A stretch of 41,514 bases of DNA from an uncultured Acidobacteriota bacterium (GCA_903845115.1 CAIMWE010000091.1:1-41514); one strand, 5' to 3'. Counted from the stretch's first letter, positions 16,342-26,068 are shown. Notes: generated from the sequence alone by a model not told the origin. Numbers and translations: made by a program.

Positions 16342-17817
16342 ATGAGCGCCGTCGATCGACTCCTGGACGGACCGGCTGCAGATCTGGCCCGGGCGGTCCG
16401 CGAACGGGAGGTGACGGCGGTCGCGGTGGCCGAGAAGGCGCTGGGCCGGGTCCGCGCGGCGGCCGACCGCCACGGCTCGTACCTCTGGTTCGCCGAGGAC
16501 CTGGCGCTCGCGCAGGCCGCCGAGGTGGACCGGCTCGTGGAGCACGGGGAGAACTTCCCCCTGGCCGGCGTGCCGCTCGCGGTGAAGGACAACATCCACG
16601 TGGAGACCCTCCCGTCCACGGCCGGCTCGAAAATCCTGGCCGGGTTCGTGGCGGCGGAGAGCGCCACGTGCGTGAGGCGGCTGGTCGCGGCCGGCGCCGT
16701 CGTCGTGGGGAAGACGAACTGCGACGAGTTCGGGATGGGGTCGTCGAACGAGAGCTCGGCCTACCGCCCGGTGAAGAACCCCTGGGATCCCGAACGGGTC
16801 CCCGGCGGCTCCTCGGGCGGGTCGGCGGCGGCGGTGGCCGCGCGCTCGGCGCCCCTGGCGATCGGGACGGACACGGGAGGCTCGGTCCGGCAGCCGGCGA
16901 GCCTCTGCGGCCTCGTCGGGTGGAAGCCGACGTACGGACGGGTCTCCCGGTACGGCCTCATCGCCTTCGCCTCCTCGCTCGACCAGGCCGGGGCGTTCGC
17001 CCGGACGGTCGAGGACGCGGCCCTGGCATTCCGGGAGATGGCGGGGGAGGACCCGCGGGATTCGACCTCGCTCCGGACCCCGGTGCCGGACGTCCTGGGA
17101 AGGATGAAGAAGGGGGTCGAGGGCCTCCGGGTCGGTCTACTCCTGGAGGCGGAGGCGGAGGGAGGCCTGGCTCCGGACGTCCGGAAGTCGTTCGAGGGGA
17201 CGGCCGAGCTCCTCCGGAAAGCGGGCGCGACGATCGTCGAAGTGTCGGTCCCGCGCGTCCCGATGGCCGTCCCTGTCTACTACCTCGTGGCGACCGCGGA
17301 GGCCTCCTCCAACCTGGCGCGGTTCGACGGGATCCGGTACGGCGCGCGCCGGGGCGACGGCGACCTGGCGTCCGTCTACACCGGGACCCGTTCCGCCGGA
17401 TTCGGACCCGAGGTGAAGCGGCGGATCCTCCTGGGAACGTTCGCCCTCTCGGCCGGCTACCAGGACGCCTACTACGGCCGGGCCGAGCGGGTCCGCGCTC
17501 TCCTGCGCCGCGACTTCGACGCCGCATTCCTGAAAGTGGACGCGATCCTCTGCCCGACGTCGCCGGAGACGGCGTTCCGCTTCGGGGCGAAGACCGCCGA
17601 CCCCCTGCAGATGTACCTCGCCGACGTCTTCACGGTCCCGGCGAGCCTCGCGGGATTGCCGGCCCTCTCGGTCCCCTCCGGGCTCTCGTCCGAAGGGCTC
17701 CCGATCGGGATGCAATTCATCGGCCCGGTCGATTCCGAGCCGGTCCTCTTCGCCCTCGCGCGCTCGGTGGAGGAAGGCGCGGGCGTGTGGACGCTGAAGC
17801 CGCCGGACGCCCTTTGA
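16342..17817 (+). CDS. gatA: Asp-tRNA(Asn)/Glu-tRNA(Gln) amidotransferase subunit A
   Basis: A 491-residue amidase-signature enzyme. The Ser-cisSer-Lys triad is complete: Lys82 in PLAVKDN, cis-Ser157 in PGGSSGGS and nucleophile Ser181 in GTDTGGSVRQPASLCG. The spacing matches GatA of other bacteria. GatA hydrolyses glutamine (or asparagine) and delivers ammonia to GatB. The DEFGMGSS motif that marks GatA among amidases is present. Start and spacing fit an operon with gatC. The amidase gene that follows starts at a TTG overlapping its stop codon. Confidence 0.96.
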   Translation: MSAVDRLLDGPAADLARAVREREVTAVAVAEKALGRVRAAADRHGSYLWFAEDLALAQAAEVDRLVEHGENFPLAGVPLAVKDNIHVETLPSTAGSKILAGFVAAESATCVRRLVAAGAVVVGKTNCDEFGMGSSNESSAYRPVKNPWDPERVPGGSSGGSAAAVAARSAPLAIGTDTGGSVRQPASLCGLVGWKPTYGRVSRYGLIAFASSLDQAGAFARTVEDAALAFREMAGEDPRDSTSLRTPVPDVLGRMKKGVEGLRVGLLLEAEAEGGLAPDVRKSFEGTAELLRKAGATIVEVSVPRVPMAVPVYYLVATAEASSNLARFDGIRYGARRGDGDLASVYTGTRSAGFGPEVKRRILLGTFALSAGYQDAYYGRAERVRALLRRDFDAAFLKVDAILCPTSPETAFRFGAKTADPLQMYLADVFTVPASLAGLPALSVPSGLSSEGLPIGMQFIGPVDSEPVLFALARSVEEGAGVWTLKPPDAL

Positions 17818-19730
17818 GGCGGCCTTTCCGTCCGCTCCCCTTCGCCCTCCCGGTCCTCGTCCTCTCGATGGCCGTGTTCGCGGCGGAAGCCCCCCCGAAG
17901 GAGCAGCGCCGGGTCCGGGTCTCGGACGAGCTGACGGCCGTCCTCGTGGGAGGGGAGATCGTCGTCGAGGCGAGGCCGTTCGAGGGGGAGTCGCCGCCGG
18001 AGTTCGCGAAACGGTTGACCCGGGACGAGTCGATGGCGCGCGCGATCCAGGAGCGGCCGGCTTCGGCTCTGGAGGCCCCGGTCACCCTCCCGTTCCGGGC
18101 GCTCTCGCCGGAGGCGCAGCTGGCCGCGGTCCGCGCCCTGTTTCCGGGGGACGTGAGGTCGAGCGCGGGCTGGATCCACCAGGCCGTCGAAGACGAGAGC
18201 GTCGCGACGGTCGCGGCCTGGTTCACCGGACGGCCCGAGAAGACGGCCGAGCTGGCGAAGGCGAACGGCCTGGCGGGGGGGGTGGTCCTGAAGGGGACGG
18301 CGTTCCGGGTGCCGGCGGAGTTCCTCTCCCCGCCGTTCCGGGACGCCGAGGCGATCCCGGAGTCGGAGCCGGTGTCGCTGGAATTCGGGGAGGACGCCAG
18401 GGGCAAGTTCGCGCTCTACCGGATCCGGAAAGGGGAGGCCCTCTACTCGGCCGTGGTGGTCCGCTTCACCGGGAGGCTCTTCGCGGAGGACGTGATCCAG
18501 CTCGCCCTGGAGATCGCGGAGCGCTCCGGCATCGAGGACGTGCACGCGATCCCGGTCGGCTACCCCGTGAAGATCCCGGTCGCTGCCCTCTCGGCGGAGT
18601 TCCTCCCGAAGGAGGACCCGCGGGCCCGGGCGCTCGCCCACGAGAAGGCGGAGGCGTCGCAGTTCGGCGCGCCTCTGCCCGCCAGCGGGCTGGCCGGAGT
18701 ACGGGTCGTCGTGGACGCCGGCCACGGGGGCCGGGACGCGGGGACGATTCACCGGGGAGTCTGGGAGTCGACCTACGCCTACGACGTGGCGTGCCGGCTC
18801 CGGAAGGTGCTGCTGGAGAGGACGAAAGCCGAGGTCGTCATGACCACGAGGGATGCCTCGGGGTGGGACGCCCCGGACAGGGACCGGCTGCGGGACTCGA
18901 AGCAGCGGACCCTCCTGACCGATCCCCCTCTCCTCCTCGACGACCCGATCACGGGGGTGAACCTCCGGTGGTATATGGCGAACAGCGTCCTTCGCCGCCC
19001 GGGAGCCGACCGGAAGCCGGTCCCACCCGAGCGGACGGTCTTCATCTCCCTCCACGCCGATTCGCTCCACCCGTCCGTCCGCGGCGCCATGGCCTACGTG
19101 CCGGGCGAGAGGTTCCTCCGGGAGCGGTTCGGGAAGAAGGGGGCCGCGTACGCCGCCTACCGGGAGTGGAGGGACGAGCCGGTCGTGTCGTTCACGAAGC
19201 GGGACCGCGTGGCGGCCGAAGGGGTCTCGACGCGGCTCGCCCAGCGGATCCTGGAGGCGATCCGGGGGAACGGCCTTCCGGTCCACCTCTTCTCGCCGGT
19301 CAGGACGCACGTGATCCGCGGGGGGCGCGAGTGGGTGCCGGCGGTGCTGCGGTACAACCGGATCCCGAACCGGGTCCTGCTGGAGATCTCGAACCTGGCG
19401 AACGACGAGGACCGGGAGCTGACGCTGAAGAGGGAGTTCCGGCAGAAGATGGCCGAGTCGATCGCCGCCGGCCTCCTCGACTTCTTCGGGAGCGGCCCGG
19501 GGAAGCTCCCCCCCGAGGCGGTCCGGGCGGTCCCGGCCCCGGTCGCGTCCGTCGGCCGCGCGACGAGACCGGCTCCGGCGGGTACGCCCCGCGAGCCGAT
19601 CGGCCCGCTGCCGGAAGCCGTGGGGCCCTGGCCCGAGCCGGCCGGTCCCCGGCCCGAAGCCGTCGGACCGGCTTTGCCGACGCCCACCCCCGGCAGGCCC
19701 GCCCCACGAGGGACGAAGAGGACCCCGTAG
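17814..19730 (+). CDS. Exported N-acetylmuramoyl-L-alanine amidase (Amidase_3)
   Basis: A 638-residue protein starting at TTG 17814, which overlaps the gatA stop by four bases and gives a clear signal peptide (RPLPFALPVLVLSMAVFAAE). The N-terminal half is periplasmic with no firm match; one stretch (AKANGLAGG, then GTAFRVP) hints at a LysM-like fold. The Amidase_3 domain (about 300-565) opens with VVVDAGHGGRDAG (Zn His), then the Glu in WESTYAYDV, FISLHADS (Zn His) and a catalytic Glu in LLEISNLAN. It should cleave the lactyl-amide bond of peptidoglycan, as AmiC-type enzymes do in cell separation. The tail is Pro-rich, with GPxPEAVGP repeats. Both a gatA operon and an independent transcript are possible. 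Confidence 0.92.
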   Translation: MRRPFRPLPFALPVLVLSMAVFAAEAPPKEQRRVRVSDELTAVLVGGEIVVEARPFEGESPPEFAKRLTRDESMARAIQERPASALEAPVTLPFRALSPEAQLAAVRALFPGDVRSSAGWIHQAVEDESVATVAAWFTGRPEKTAELAKANGLAGGVVLKGTAFRVPAEFLSPPFRDAEAIPESEPVSLEFGEDARGKFALYRIRKGEALYSAVVVRFTGRLFAEDVIQLALEIAERSGIEDVHAIPVGYPVKIPVAALSAEFLPKEDPRARALAHEKAEASQFGAPLPASGLAGVRVVVDAGHGGRDAGTIHRGVWESTYAYDVACRLRKVLLERTKAEVVMTTRDASGWDAPDRDRLRDSKQRTLLTDPPLLLDDPITGVNLRWYMANSVLRRPGADRKPVPPERTVFISLHADSLHPSVRGAMAYVPGERFLRERFGKKGAAYAAYREWRDEPVVSFTKRDRVAAEGVSTRLAQRILEAIRGNGLPVHLFSPVRTHVIRGGREWVPAVLRYNRIPNRVLLEISNLANDEDRELTLKREFRQKMAESIAAGLLDFFGSGPGKLPPEAVRAVPAPVASVGRATRPAPAGTPREPIGPLPEAVGPWPEPAGPRPEAVGPALPTPTPGRPAPRGTKRTP

Positions 19731-19762
19731 GGTCGGAGGGGCGGCAGGGACGATTCCCGTGC

Positions 19763-19768
19763 TAGCAT
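19763..19768 (+). promoter_or_regulatory. Putative -10 element (TAGCAT) of the Gld-like operon
   Basis: GTGCTAGCATCG lies about 80 bases before ATG 19844 in the 113-base gap after the amidase gene. It would give a leader of roughly 70 bases. No -35 or operator is evident. It is the only candidate promoter seen for the four-gene ABC operon. Confidence 0.35.
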
Positions 19769-19843
19769 CGCCCCTGCTTTCCGGGCCGTACTGAGACGCG
19801 GGCTCAGTCGTTCAAGGCCCAGACACGGAGGGCGTTCGAGACG

Positions 19844-20857
19844 ATGCTGGAAGTTCAAGGCCTCAGTAAGTCATTCTTCGGCACGCCGGCCGTCGAGGAC
19901 GTCTCCTTTCAGGTCGGGAGCGGCGAGATCCTGGGCTTCCTCGGCCCGAATGGCGCGGGGAAGACGACGACGATGCGGATGATCACCGGGTTCCTCCCCC
20001 CGACGGCGGGGACGGTGACGCTCGACGGGATCGACATCTCGGAGCACGCCATCGAGGCGAAGAGGCAGCTGGGATACCTCCCGGAATCGCTGGCCCTCTA
20101 CCCCGAGATGCGGGTGCGGGAGTACGTCCGCTTCCGGGCCGAGCTCTGCGGCGTGCCGCGGCGGGACGCGGCCGCCAGGACCCGCGAGGCCCTCGCGACG
20201 TGCTTCGTGGACGACGTGGCCGACCGGCCGATCTCGAACCTGTCGAAGGGCTACCGGCAGCGCGTGGGGCTGGCGGGAGCGCTCGTCCACCGGCCCAAGG
20301 TGCTGGTCCTCGACGAGCCGACCGTCGGGCTCGACCCGAGGCAGATCATGAAGGTGCGGGAGCTGATCCGGAACCTCCGGAAGGACCACACCATCCTCCT
20401 CTCCACCCACATCCTTCCGGAGGTCGAGCTGGTCTGCGACCGCGTCCTGATCATCGACCGGGGACGGATCGTGGCCAGCGGCACTCCCGAGACCCTCCGG
20501 CAGGAGATGGCCCAGACGCCGGGGCTGACGGTCGCGCTCAAGGGAGAGCTGACCGACGCGGACTCCGTGATCCGCCAGCTTCCGGGAGTGGTCCGGGCCG
20601 CCAGGATCGGGGCCGGAGGGGAGACCCGGGTCGTCCTGGAGACGGTGCAGGGCGCCGACGTGCGGGAGGCGATCTTCCGCGAGGTCGTCGCCCGGAGCTG
20701 GACCCTCCTCGAGATGACTCCCCGCCAGGCCTCCCTCGAGGACATCTTCGTCCGCCTCGTCTCCGCGGAGAACCGGCCGGGAGCGGAGGCCGAAGGCGAG
20801 CACCCGCCGGCCGTCGAGGCCGCCGGGCAGCCGGGATCGGAGGCGCACCGGGCATGA
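19844..20857 (+). CDS. ABC transporter ATP-binding protein (GldA-like)
   Basis: A 337-residue ATPase: Walker A GPNGAGKTTT (34-43), a Q-loop region, signature LSKGYRQRV, Walker B VLVLDEPTVGLDP and switch His in LLSTHILPEVE. A C-terminal accessory domain (about 220-310) is typical of GldA/CcmA/NatA-type exporters. It overlaps the permease gene by ATGA. Together with the next three genes it forms the GldA/GldF/GldG-like set first described in flavobacterial gliding and widespread in non-gliding bacteria. The substrate is unknown. Confident as an ABC ATPase, less so about function. Confidence 0.93.
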   Translation: MLEVQGLSKSFFGTPAVEDVSFQVGSGEILGFLGPNGAGKTTTMRMITGFLPPTAGTVTLDGIDISEHAIEAKRQLGYLPESLALYPEMRVREYVRFRAELCGVPRRDAAARTREALATCFVDDVADRPISNLSKGYRQRVGLAGALVHRPKVLVLDEPTVGLDPRQIMKVRELIRNLRKDHTILLSTHILPEVELVCDRVLIIDRGRIVASGTPETLRQEMAQTPGLTVALKGELTDADSVIRQLPGVVRAARIGAGGETRVVLETVQGADVREAIFREVVARSWTLLEMTPRQASLEDIFVRLVSAENRPGAEAEGEHPPAVEAAGQPGSEAHRA

Positions 20858-21591
20858 GAGCGTTCGTCGCCATCTTGAGGCGCGAGTTCTTCGCGTACTT
20901 CTTCTCGCCGCTGGCGTGGGTCGTCCTGACGGCGTTCCTCCTGATCAACGGGGTTCTCTTCAACGGGATCCTCCAGGCGCTGAACCAGCCGGAGACGCCG
21001 CGGACGGCGTTCCTGTCGCTCTTCTTCAACAACGTCTTCTACTGGATCTTCATGATGCTGGTCTCGTCGGTCATCGCGATGCGGCTGCTCTCGGAGGAGA
21101 GGAAGTCGGGCTCGATCGAGACGCTGCTGACGGCGCCGGTGACCGAGGTGACCGTCGTCGCGGCGAAGTTCGTCGCCGGGTGGGCCTTCTTCCTCTTCCT
21201 GTGGCTCCCCACGGTGCTCTACCCGGTCATGCTGTCGTCGCACGGGAAGCTGGACGCCGGACCGGTCGCCGGCGGCTACCTGGGGATCGCGCTGATCGGC
21301 GCGCTCTTCATCTCCGCCGGCACGCTGGCCTCGGCGCTCACGAAGAACCAGATCGTCGCCGCCGTGACCGGGTTCGGCTTCATCATCTGCGTCTTCTTCA
21401 TCGGGGTCTTCAAGGAGTTCGTCACCGACCCGTCCCTGCGGGAAGCGCTCGCCTACCTGAACCTCCTCGAGCACATGGACGACTTCTCGCGCGGGATCAT
21501 CGACACCCGCCGGCTCGTCTACGTGGCGTCGACGGTCGTCTTCTTCCTGTTCCTCTCGTCGAAGGCGCTGGAAGCGAACAAGGGAAGGTGA
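20854..21591 (+). CDS. ABC transporter permease (GldF-like)
   Basis: A 245-residue integral membrane protein with about six helices: FFAYFFSPLAWVVLTAFLL near the start, IFMMLVSSVIAMRLL, FLFLWLPTVLYPVM, and a C-terminal helix (LVYVASTVVFFLFL). The GSIETLLTAPVT motif is characteristic of ABC-2 type permeases of the GldF/NosY group. ATG 20854 overlaps the stop of the ATPase gene and the next gene follows after four bases, so coupling is expected. It should be the membrane partner of the upstream ATPase. Confidence 0.92.
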   Translation: MRAFVAILRREFFAYFFSPLAWVVLTAFLLINGVLFNGILQALNQPETPRTAFLSLFFNNVFYWIFMMLVSSVIAMRLLSEERKSGSIETLLTAPVTEVTVVAAKFVAGWAFFLFLWLPTVLYPVMLSSHGKLDAGPVAGGYLGIALIGALFISAGTLASALTKNQIVAAVTGFGFIICVFFIGVFKEFVTDPSLREALAYLNLLEHMDDFSRGIIDTRRLVYVASTVVFFLFLSSKALEANKGR

Positions 21592-21595
21592 GGAG

Positions 21596-23032
21596 ATGAA
21601 GAACCGGACCGTCTACAAGACCACGATCGGCCTGGCCGTCGTCCTCGGCCTCGGCATCCTCGTCCTCGTGAACTGGCTCGGCTCGCGGCACTACCGGCGG
21701 TTCGACTGGACCCGCGCCGGCCTCTACACGCTCTCCGACAAGACGGTGAAGGTCCTGAAGGAGCTGAAGGCGCCCGTCAACGTGACGGTGTTCATGACCG
21801 AGGGGAGCCAGCTCTTCCCGGAGACGCAGGAGCTCCTGAAGCGGTACAAGGCGGCCTCGCCCCAGGTGATCGTGGAGACGCTCGACCCGTCCCGCAGCCG
21901 GGCGCGGGCCGAGGCGCTCGTGAAGGACTTCGGGGTGAGCGGGCCGTCCGTCGTCTTCAAGTCGGGGGACCGGAAGAAGTACGTCACGGTCGACCAGCTC
22001 GCCGAGCTCGACTTCTCCCGCGCCCGCTTCGGCGGTGAGCCGTCGATCAAGAGCTTCAAGGGCGAGCAGGAGTTCACGTCGGCCATCCTCACGGTGACCG
22101 AGTCGAAGACGCCGAGGGTCCTCTTCACGACGGGGCACGGCGAGCGGAAGACCGAAGACCGCTCCAGGGACGGGTTCTGGGGCGTGGCCGAGACCTTCCG
22201 GAGGGACAACTGCAAGGTCGAGGAGTGGCCGAGCCTGGGGGCGGGCGACGTCCCGGCCGGGGCGGACCTCCTCGTCATCGCGGGGCCCAAGTCGTCCTTC
22301 ACCGAGGCCGAGCGCGACGCCGTGAAGAAGTTCCTGGACGCCGGGGGCCGGGCGCTGATCTTCGCCGACGTCGAGTTCGTGCCGGGAAAGACGTCGGCCA
22401 TGCTCGACTTCGGGCTGAGGCCGCTCCTGGAGGTGTACGGGGTCGTCCTGGACGACGACATCGTCATCGACCCGAAGAACCGGGTGCCCCTGATGGGCCC
22501 CGAGACGGTGTTCGCCAACTCGTTCCGGCCGCACCCGATCACGAAGCTCCTCGAGGGCTCGGCCGTGGTCTTCCCCCTCGCGCGTTCCGTGCGCCTCGCC
22601 GAGAAGCTGCCCGACGGCCTCACGGGGACCGCCCTCGTCGAGACCTCGGCCGAGGGGTGGGGCGAGACCGACCTGAAGGACCCGGAGGTCCGGAAGGGCG
22701 ACAAGGACCTGAAGGGCCCCCTCTCCCTGGCCGTGGCGATCGAGACGGTCGGCAAGGCCGAGAAGAAGACGCGGCTGGTGGTCTTCGGGGACGCCGACTT
22801 CGCGTCGAACGGCGGGGTCGCGAACGCGGCGAACTCCTACCTGATGGCGGGCTCCGCGAACTGGGCGCTCGAACGCGAGGCGCTGATCGCGATCCCGCCC
22901 CGGGCGACCGACCAGGTAGCCGTGACGATGACCCGGGGGGACATCGGGACGATGACCCTGGTGGCGATCCTCCTGCTGCCGTTCCTCGCCATCTCGGCCG
23001 GAATCGCCGTCTACCTGCGTCGCCGGCGCTGA
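21596..23032 (+). CDS. GldG-like periplasmic protein
   Basis: 478 residues with one N-terminal helix (about 8-28) and one C-terminal helix (about 455-473), the topology of GldG-like proteins. The start of the soluble domain has the family pattern RRFDWTRAGLYTLSDKTVKVLKEL, then VTVFM and a thioredoxin-like region. A DUF4350/IFT52-like part follows (LFTTGHGER, LLVIAGPKSSF, FLDAGGRALIFAD). It is probably the periplasmic component acting with the two upstream ABC genes. GGTGAGGAG precedes the ATG. Confidence 0.88.
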   Translation: MKNRTVYKTTIGLAVVLGLGILVLVNWLGSRHYRRFDWTRAGLYTLSDKTVKVLKELKAPVNVTVFMTEGSQLFPETQELLKRYKAASPQVIVETLDPSRSRARAEALVKDFGVSGPSVVFKSGDRKKYVTVDQLAELDFSRARFGGEPSIKSFKGEQEFTSAILTVTESKTPRVLFTTGHGERKTEDRSRDGFWGVAETFRRDNCKVEEWPSLGAGDVPAGADLLVIAGPKSSFTEAERDAVKKFLDAGGRALIFADVEFVPGKTSAMLDFGLRPLLEVYGVVLDDDIVIDPKNRVPLMGPETVFANSFRPHPITKLLEGSAVVFPLARSVRLAEKLPDGLTGTALVETSAEGWGETDLKDPEVRKGDKDLKGPLSLAVAIETVGKAEKKTRLVVFGDADFASNGGVANAANSYLMAGSANWALEREALIAIPPRATDQVAVTMTRGDIGTMTLVAILLLPFLAISAGIAVYLRRRR

Positions 23033-23048
23033 TCCCCCGGAGGCCGCC

Positions 23049-24458
23049 ATGTCCACGAAGAAGCTCCTGATCCTCACCGCGGTGTTCCTGGCGCTGCTGG
23101 GGTTCGTCGTCTTCTACGAGCGCTTCCAGCCCACCTCGGAAGAGGCGGCGAAGGCGCGCAAGAAGCTGGTCGACTTCAAGGAGGAGACCATCTCGGCGAT
23201 CACCATCGAGCGACCGGACCTCCCCAGGGTCGACCTGACGAGGGCGGGGAAGGACCGGTGGCTCCTGGCCGGGGAGCCGGCGGACGCCGGGGTCGTCTCG
23301 GGGGTCGTCGCGGACCTCGGGCGCCTCGACCTCGTCGGTGAGACGAGGACCTCGTTCGACCCGATGGAATTCGGCCTGGACTCCCCGCGGGCGAAGGTGA
23401 CGCTGGCTTTCACCGGCGGACCGAAGGCGGCGATCCTCTTCGGCAAGCAGATCCCGGGGACGGACACGACGGCGGCCTCTTCCGAGGGGCGGTTCGGGGC
23501 CGTCCGGTTCGCGCCCGTCGCCTCGCTGTCCAAACCGCTCGACGACTTCCGGTCGAAGGTCCTCTTCGACACGCCTGCCTCGGAGATCACACGGGTGACG
23601 GTGGCTCGCGGGCCCTCGCGGATCGTGGTCGCAAAGAGCCCGTCGCCGGACGCCGGCAAGCTCCCGGAGTGGCGGATCGAAGAGCCGGTGCGCGATCTTG
23701 CGTCGAGGACCTTCGTCGACCAGATGCTCGCGGACCTCTCCGGCGCCCGGATCAGCGAGTTCCCACCCACGACCGCAGCCGACCTGGCCCGGATCGGCCT
23801 GCAGCCTCCGATCGTGACGGTGGAGCTCCAGAAGGGGAGCGAGGCCGTCGTCTCGCTGGCGTTCGGCGCGGCCAGGGCGGACGCCACCGGGAAGCTCTAC
23901 GCACGGCGGGGCAAGTCGGTCGTCGTGGTCGACGACCGCATCCAGGAGAACCTCTCCAAGGAGCTGACGGCGTACCGCGAGAAGCGGGTCTGCCCGGTGG
24001 ACGCCTGGTCGACCGCGCGGTTCTCCGTCGATGCCGGGAGCGTGAAGGTGGGGGCCGAGAAGGTGGAAGGGGCCTGGCTCTCCGCGGGGAAAGCGGTCCC
24101 GGCCTCGGCCGTGGAGGACCTCCTGGAGCGGATCGGCCGCACCGAGTCGGCGGCCTTCGTCGCTAGGAAGGACTTCCCGGCGGTCGGCCTCCCGGCGGCA
24201 GGCCGCAAGCTCCCGCCCCCAGCGGTGCTCCTCGAGGTGACGCCGAAGGGGGAGTCCCCTCGCACCGTCCGGCTCTGGGAGGCCTCGGACCAGGGAGGCA
24301 GGGGACGGTACGTGGCGGACGTCACCGGGCGGGCGGACGGCATGATCGTCGAGAAGGCGGCCGTCGACGAGATCCGGTCGCTGGCGGCGAAGGTCGGGGC
24401 CGAGCCGAAGGCCGCGCCGCCCACGAAGACTCCGGCGAAACCACCGACGAAGCCGTAG
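23049..24458 (+). CDS. DUF4340 domain protein of the Gld-like operon
   Basis: A 469-residue protein with an N-terminal helix (KKLLILTAVFLALLGFVVFYER) and a long periplasmic region of beta-rich DUF4340-type repeats. Typical pieces are TIERPDLPRVDLTRAGKDRW, DPMEFGLDSPRAKVTL and FRSKVLFD. DUF4340 genes regularly follow gldG homologues, so it is likely an auxiliary subunit of this ABC system. It ends in a Lys/Pro/Thr-rich tail (KTPAKPPTKP). GGAGGCCGCC precedes the ATG. The frame is intact. Confidence 0.88.
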   Translation: MSTKKLLILTAVFLALLGFVVFYERFQPTSEEAAKARKKLVDFKEETISAITIERPDLPRVDLTRAGKDRWLLAGEPADAGVVSGVVADLGRLDLVGETRTSFDPMEFGLDSPRAKVTLAFTGGPKAAILFGKQIPGTDTTAASSEGRFGAVRFAPVASLSKPLDDFRSKVLFDTPASEITRVTVARGPSRIVVAKSPSPDAGKLPEWRIEEPVRDLASRTFVDQMLADLSGARISEFPPTTAADLARIGLQPPIVTVELQKGSEAVVSLAFGAARADATGKLYARRGKSVVVVDDRIQENLSKELTAYREKRVCPVDAWSTARFSVDAGSVKVGAEKVEGAWLSAGKAVPASAVEDLLERIGRTESAAFVARKDFPAVGLPAAGRKLPPPAVLLEVTPKGESPRTVRLWEASDQGGRGRYVADVTGRADGMIVEKAAVDEIRSLAAKVGAEPKAAPPTKTPAKPPTKP

Positions 24459-24616
24459 GCGCAGCCCCAGGCGCCATCGCGCCCCCCAGACCCGCGTCAA
24501 TGCACCGCTCGGGCGTGGAGTTGTCGCGCACGCATCGCACGGGAAACCGTCCGACGTCACCGATGGAACCTCCGGAAGGATGGATCCCTGAGCGGCCGGA
24601 AGGGTCGCTGGGTTTC

Positions 24617-26068
24617 CTACGAGCTGGGCCCAGCCCCGTAGCTGTCGAGCAGTTCGTCCCTGGCCTCGGGAGATTCGAGGATAGCGGCGTTCCAGAGCTG
24701 GTAAGCGGCCGTCCGGGCTCCCACGCCGTAGACGGACATCAGCTCCTCGAAGCAGGCCGGGTCGCTCGCCTTCCGGGAGCCGAGGTATTTTCGAACCCCT
24801 GATTCGGGCATCAGGAACTCTGCAGCGAATGCTCCGGAACGGCGACGGCGAGGTCCGGAGCTCACCTGAGACGATCCCGCCCCTAGCGCCCCGGCCTTAG
24901 TCATCCCGTCGAGGAGGAGATGGCCCGCTGCCCGGGCCAGCTCCATCCGTTTTACCCACTCGTGGTTCATCCGTTCGTTGTGGAAGAGGACGATGATGGC
25001 CCCGCCATCCTTGCGCGCCCCGACGGCCGATCGATTCGAGTCGATCCCCGCGGTACTTGTCTCGAGCTGAGCCAATGTCTCGACGTGTCGAAAGAGATCG
25101 GCCGTGGAGATGGGGTCACCGTCGAGCCCGAACCTGTTCCGCGTCCATATCGCGGCGTCCCTCCCCTGCTCTTCGTGCGTACACGAATTCGCAGCCTGGA
25201 GAATGAGCGCTCGTTCCTCGCCGAGGCCGCGCCCGGGCTCAGAGCGCGTGGCCTCTTCCAGCGTGCGAAGCGCCGATTCGAGCCCCGGTGAAGAGCCCAC
25301 CTCGAGGTCCCTCAAAGCCTGGAGGGCGACACTCTCTGCCGCCGGGCGCGACTCGTCGAATTGAAGCTGCCGCACGAGCGGAAACGCCTCTGGAAACACG
25401 AGCTCGACGAATTGCGCGACGGTCGCCTCCCCGGAAGTTTCCAGGGGCCGGCTGGCGGCCTCCCATCCCTCGGGAACTAGCCCGGCCCGAGGGATCTCCC
25501 GTGCGACAAATTCCACGAAGTCGCCGATCGATGACCATGCTTCCTCGAACGGAAAAGACCTGACTCCTGGGGCGGCGACGAATCGAGGCCTCCGTGCACC
25601 GGCGACCACCGGCGGTCGCCAGCTCACCCAGAGCCGGTCATCGGACCTGACGAACGCCACGTCGGGCAGGAGGGCGCCTTCGGCGCCCGCCAACAGGAAG
25701 TGGCGCCCGTACCAGGCGTAGCGTTCTTCCTCCCAGGAATCCACCGAGATTTCCCTGGTCGGTTCCTTGCGGTTCCAGCTGTCGAGGCTCTTGTGCAGCT
25801 CGACGTCTGTCCTACCCATGCGCGAGGCTTCCTCGTCCAGGATCGCGCGTGCGTTTCTGACAAACCAGTCGGCCAACGGGCGAAGAGGGACCGCGACCCA
25901 CCCTCGAACCCTGTCGGAGCCGTCGTCGACGACTTCCGTGAGGCACTGCCCACCTGCATAGAGGCTTAACCTCGCCCAGGGTCCACGTTCGCTTCTCGAC
26001 CGCCGATCCCATCCCGGCTCGAGGGGTTCCACTTCGATGGCCAGGCCATTCAGGTTTCCGAATCTCAT
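24617..26068 (-). CDS. ImmA/IrrE-like protein with degenerate HExxH
   Basis: A 483-residue protein. The C-terminal third resembles COG2856 (ImmA/IrrE) metallopeptidases: RMELARAAGHLLLDG occupies the HExxH position, and SGAFAAEFLMPES is the usual second motif. The first His and catalytic Glu are replaced by Arg and Ala, so standard zinc catalysis is unlikely. The N-terminal 200 residues, including VPLRPLADWFVRN, form a conserved-looking domain I do not recognise. ATG 26068 overlaps the stop of the small upstream gene, indicating coupling. ImmA-like proteins often relieve repressors or act with toxins and antitoxins; no Xre-type HTH regulator is seen here. Flanking genes are housekeeping-like, so this is probably an inserted accessory pair. 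Confidence 0.75.
   Translation of the reverse strand: MRFGNLNGLAIEVEPLEPGWDRRSRSERGPWARLSLYAGGQCLTEVVDDGSDRVRGWVAVPLRPLADWFVRNARAILDEEASRMGRTDVELHKSLDSWNRKEPTREISVDSWEEERYAWYGRHFLLAGAEGALLPDVAFVRSDDRLWVSWRPPVVAGARRPRFVAAPGVRSFPFEEAWSSIGDFVEFVAREIPRAGLVPEGWEAASRPLETSGEATVAQFVELVFPEAFPLVRQLQFDESRPAAESVALQALRDLEVGSSPGLESALRTLEEATRSEPGRGLGEERALILQAANSCTHEEQGRDAAIWTRNRFGLDGDPISTADLFRHVETLAQLETSTAGIDSNRSAVGARKDGGAIIVLFHNERMNHEWVKRMELARAAGHLLLDGMTKAGALGAGSSQVSSGPRRRRSGAFAAEFLMPESGVRKYLGSRKASDPACFEELMSVYGVGARTAAYQLWNAAILESPEARDELLDSYGAGPSS

Noticed and set aside
24459-24616. Possible tRNA or small RNA between the DUF4340 and ImmA-like genes
   Set aside because: No T-loop GTTCRANNC pattern or paired acceptor stem was found; nothing recognisable is present.
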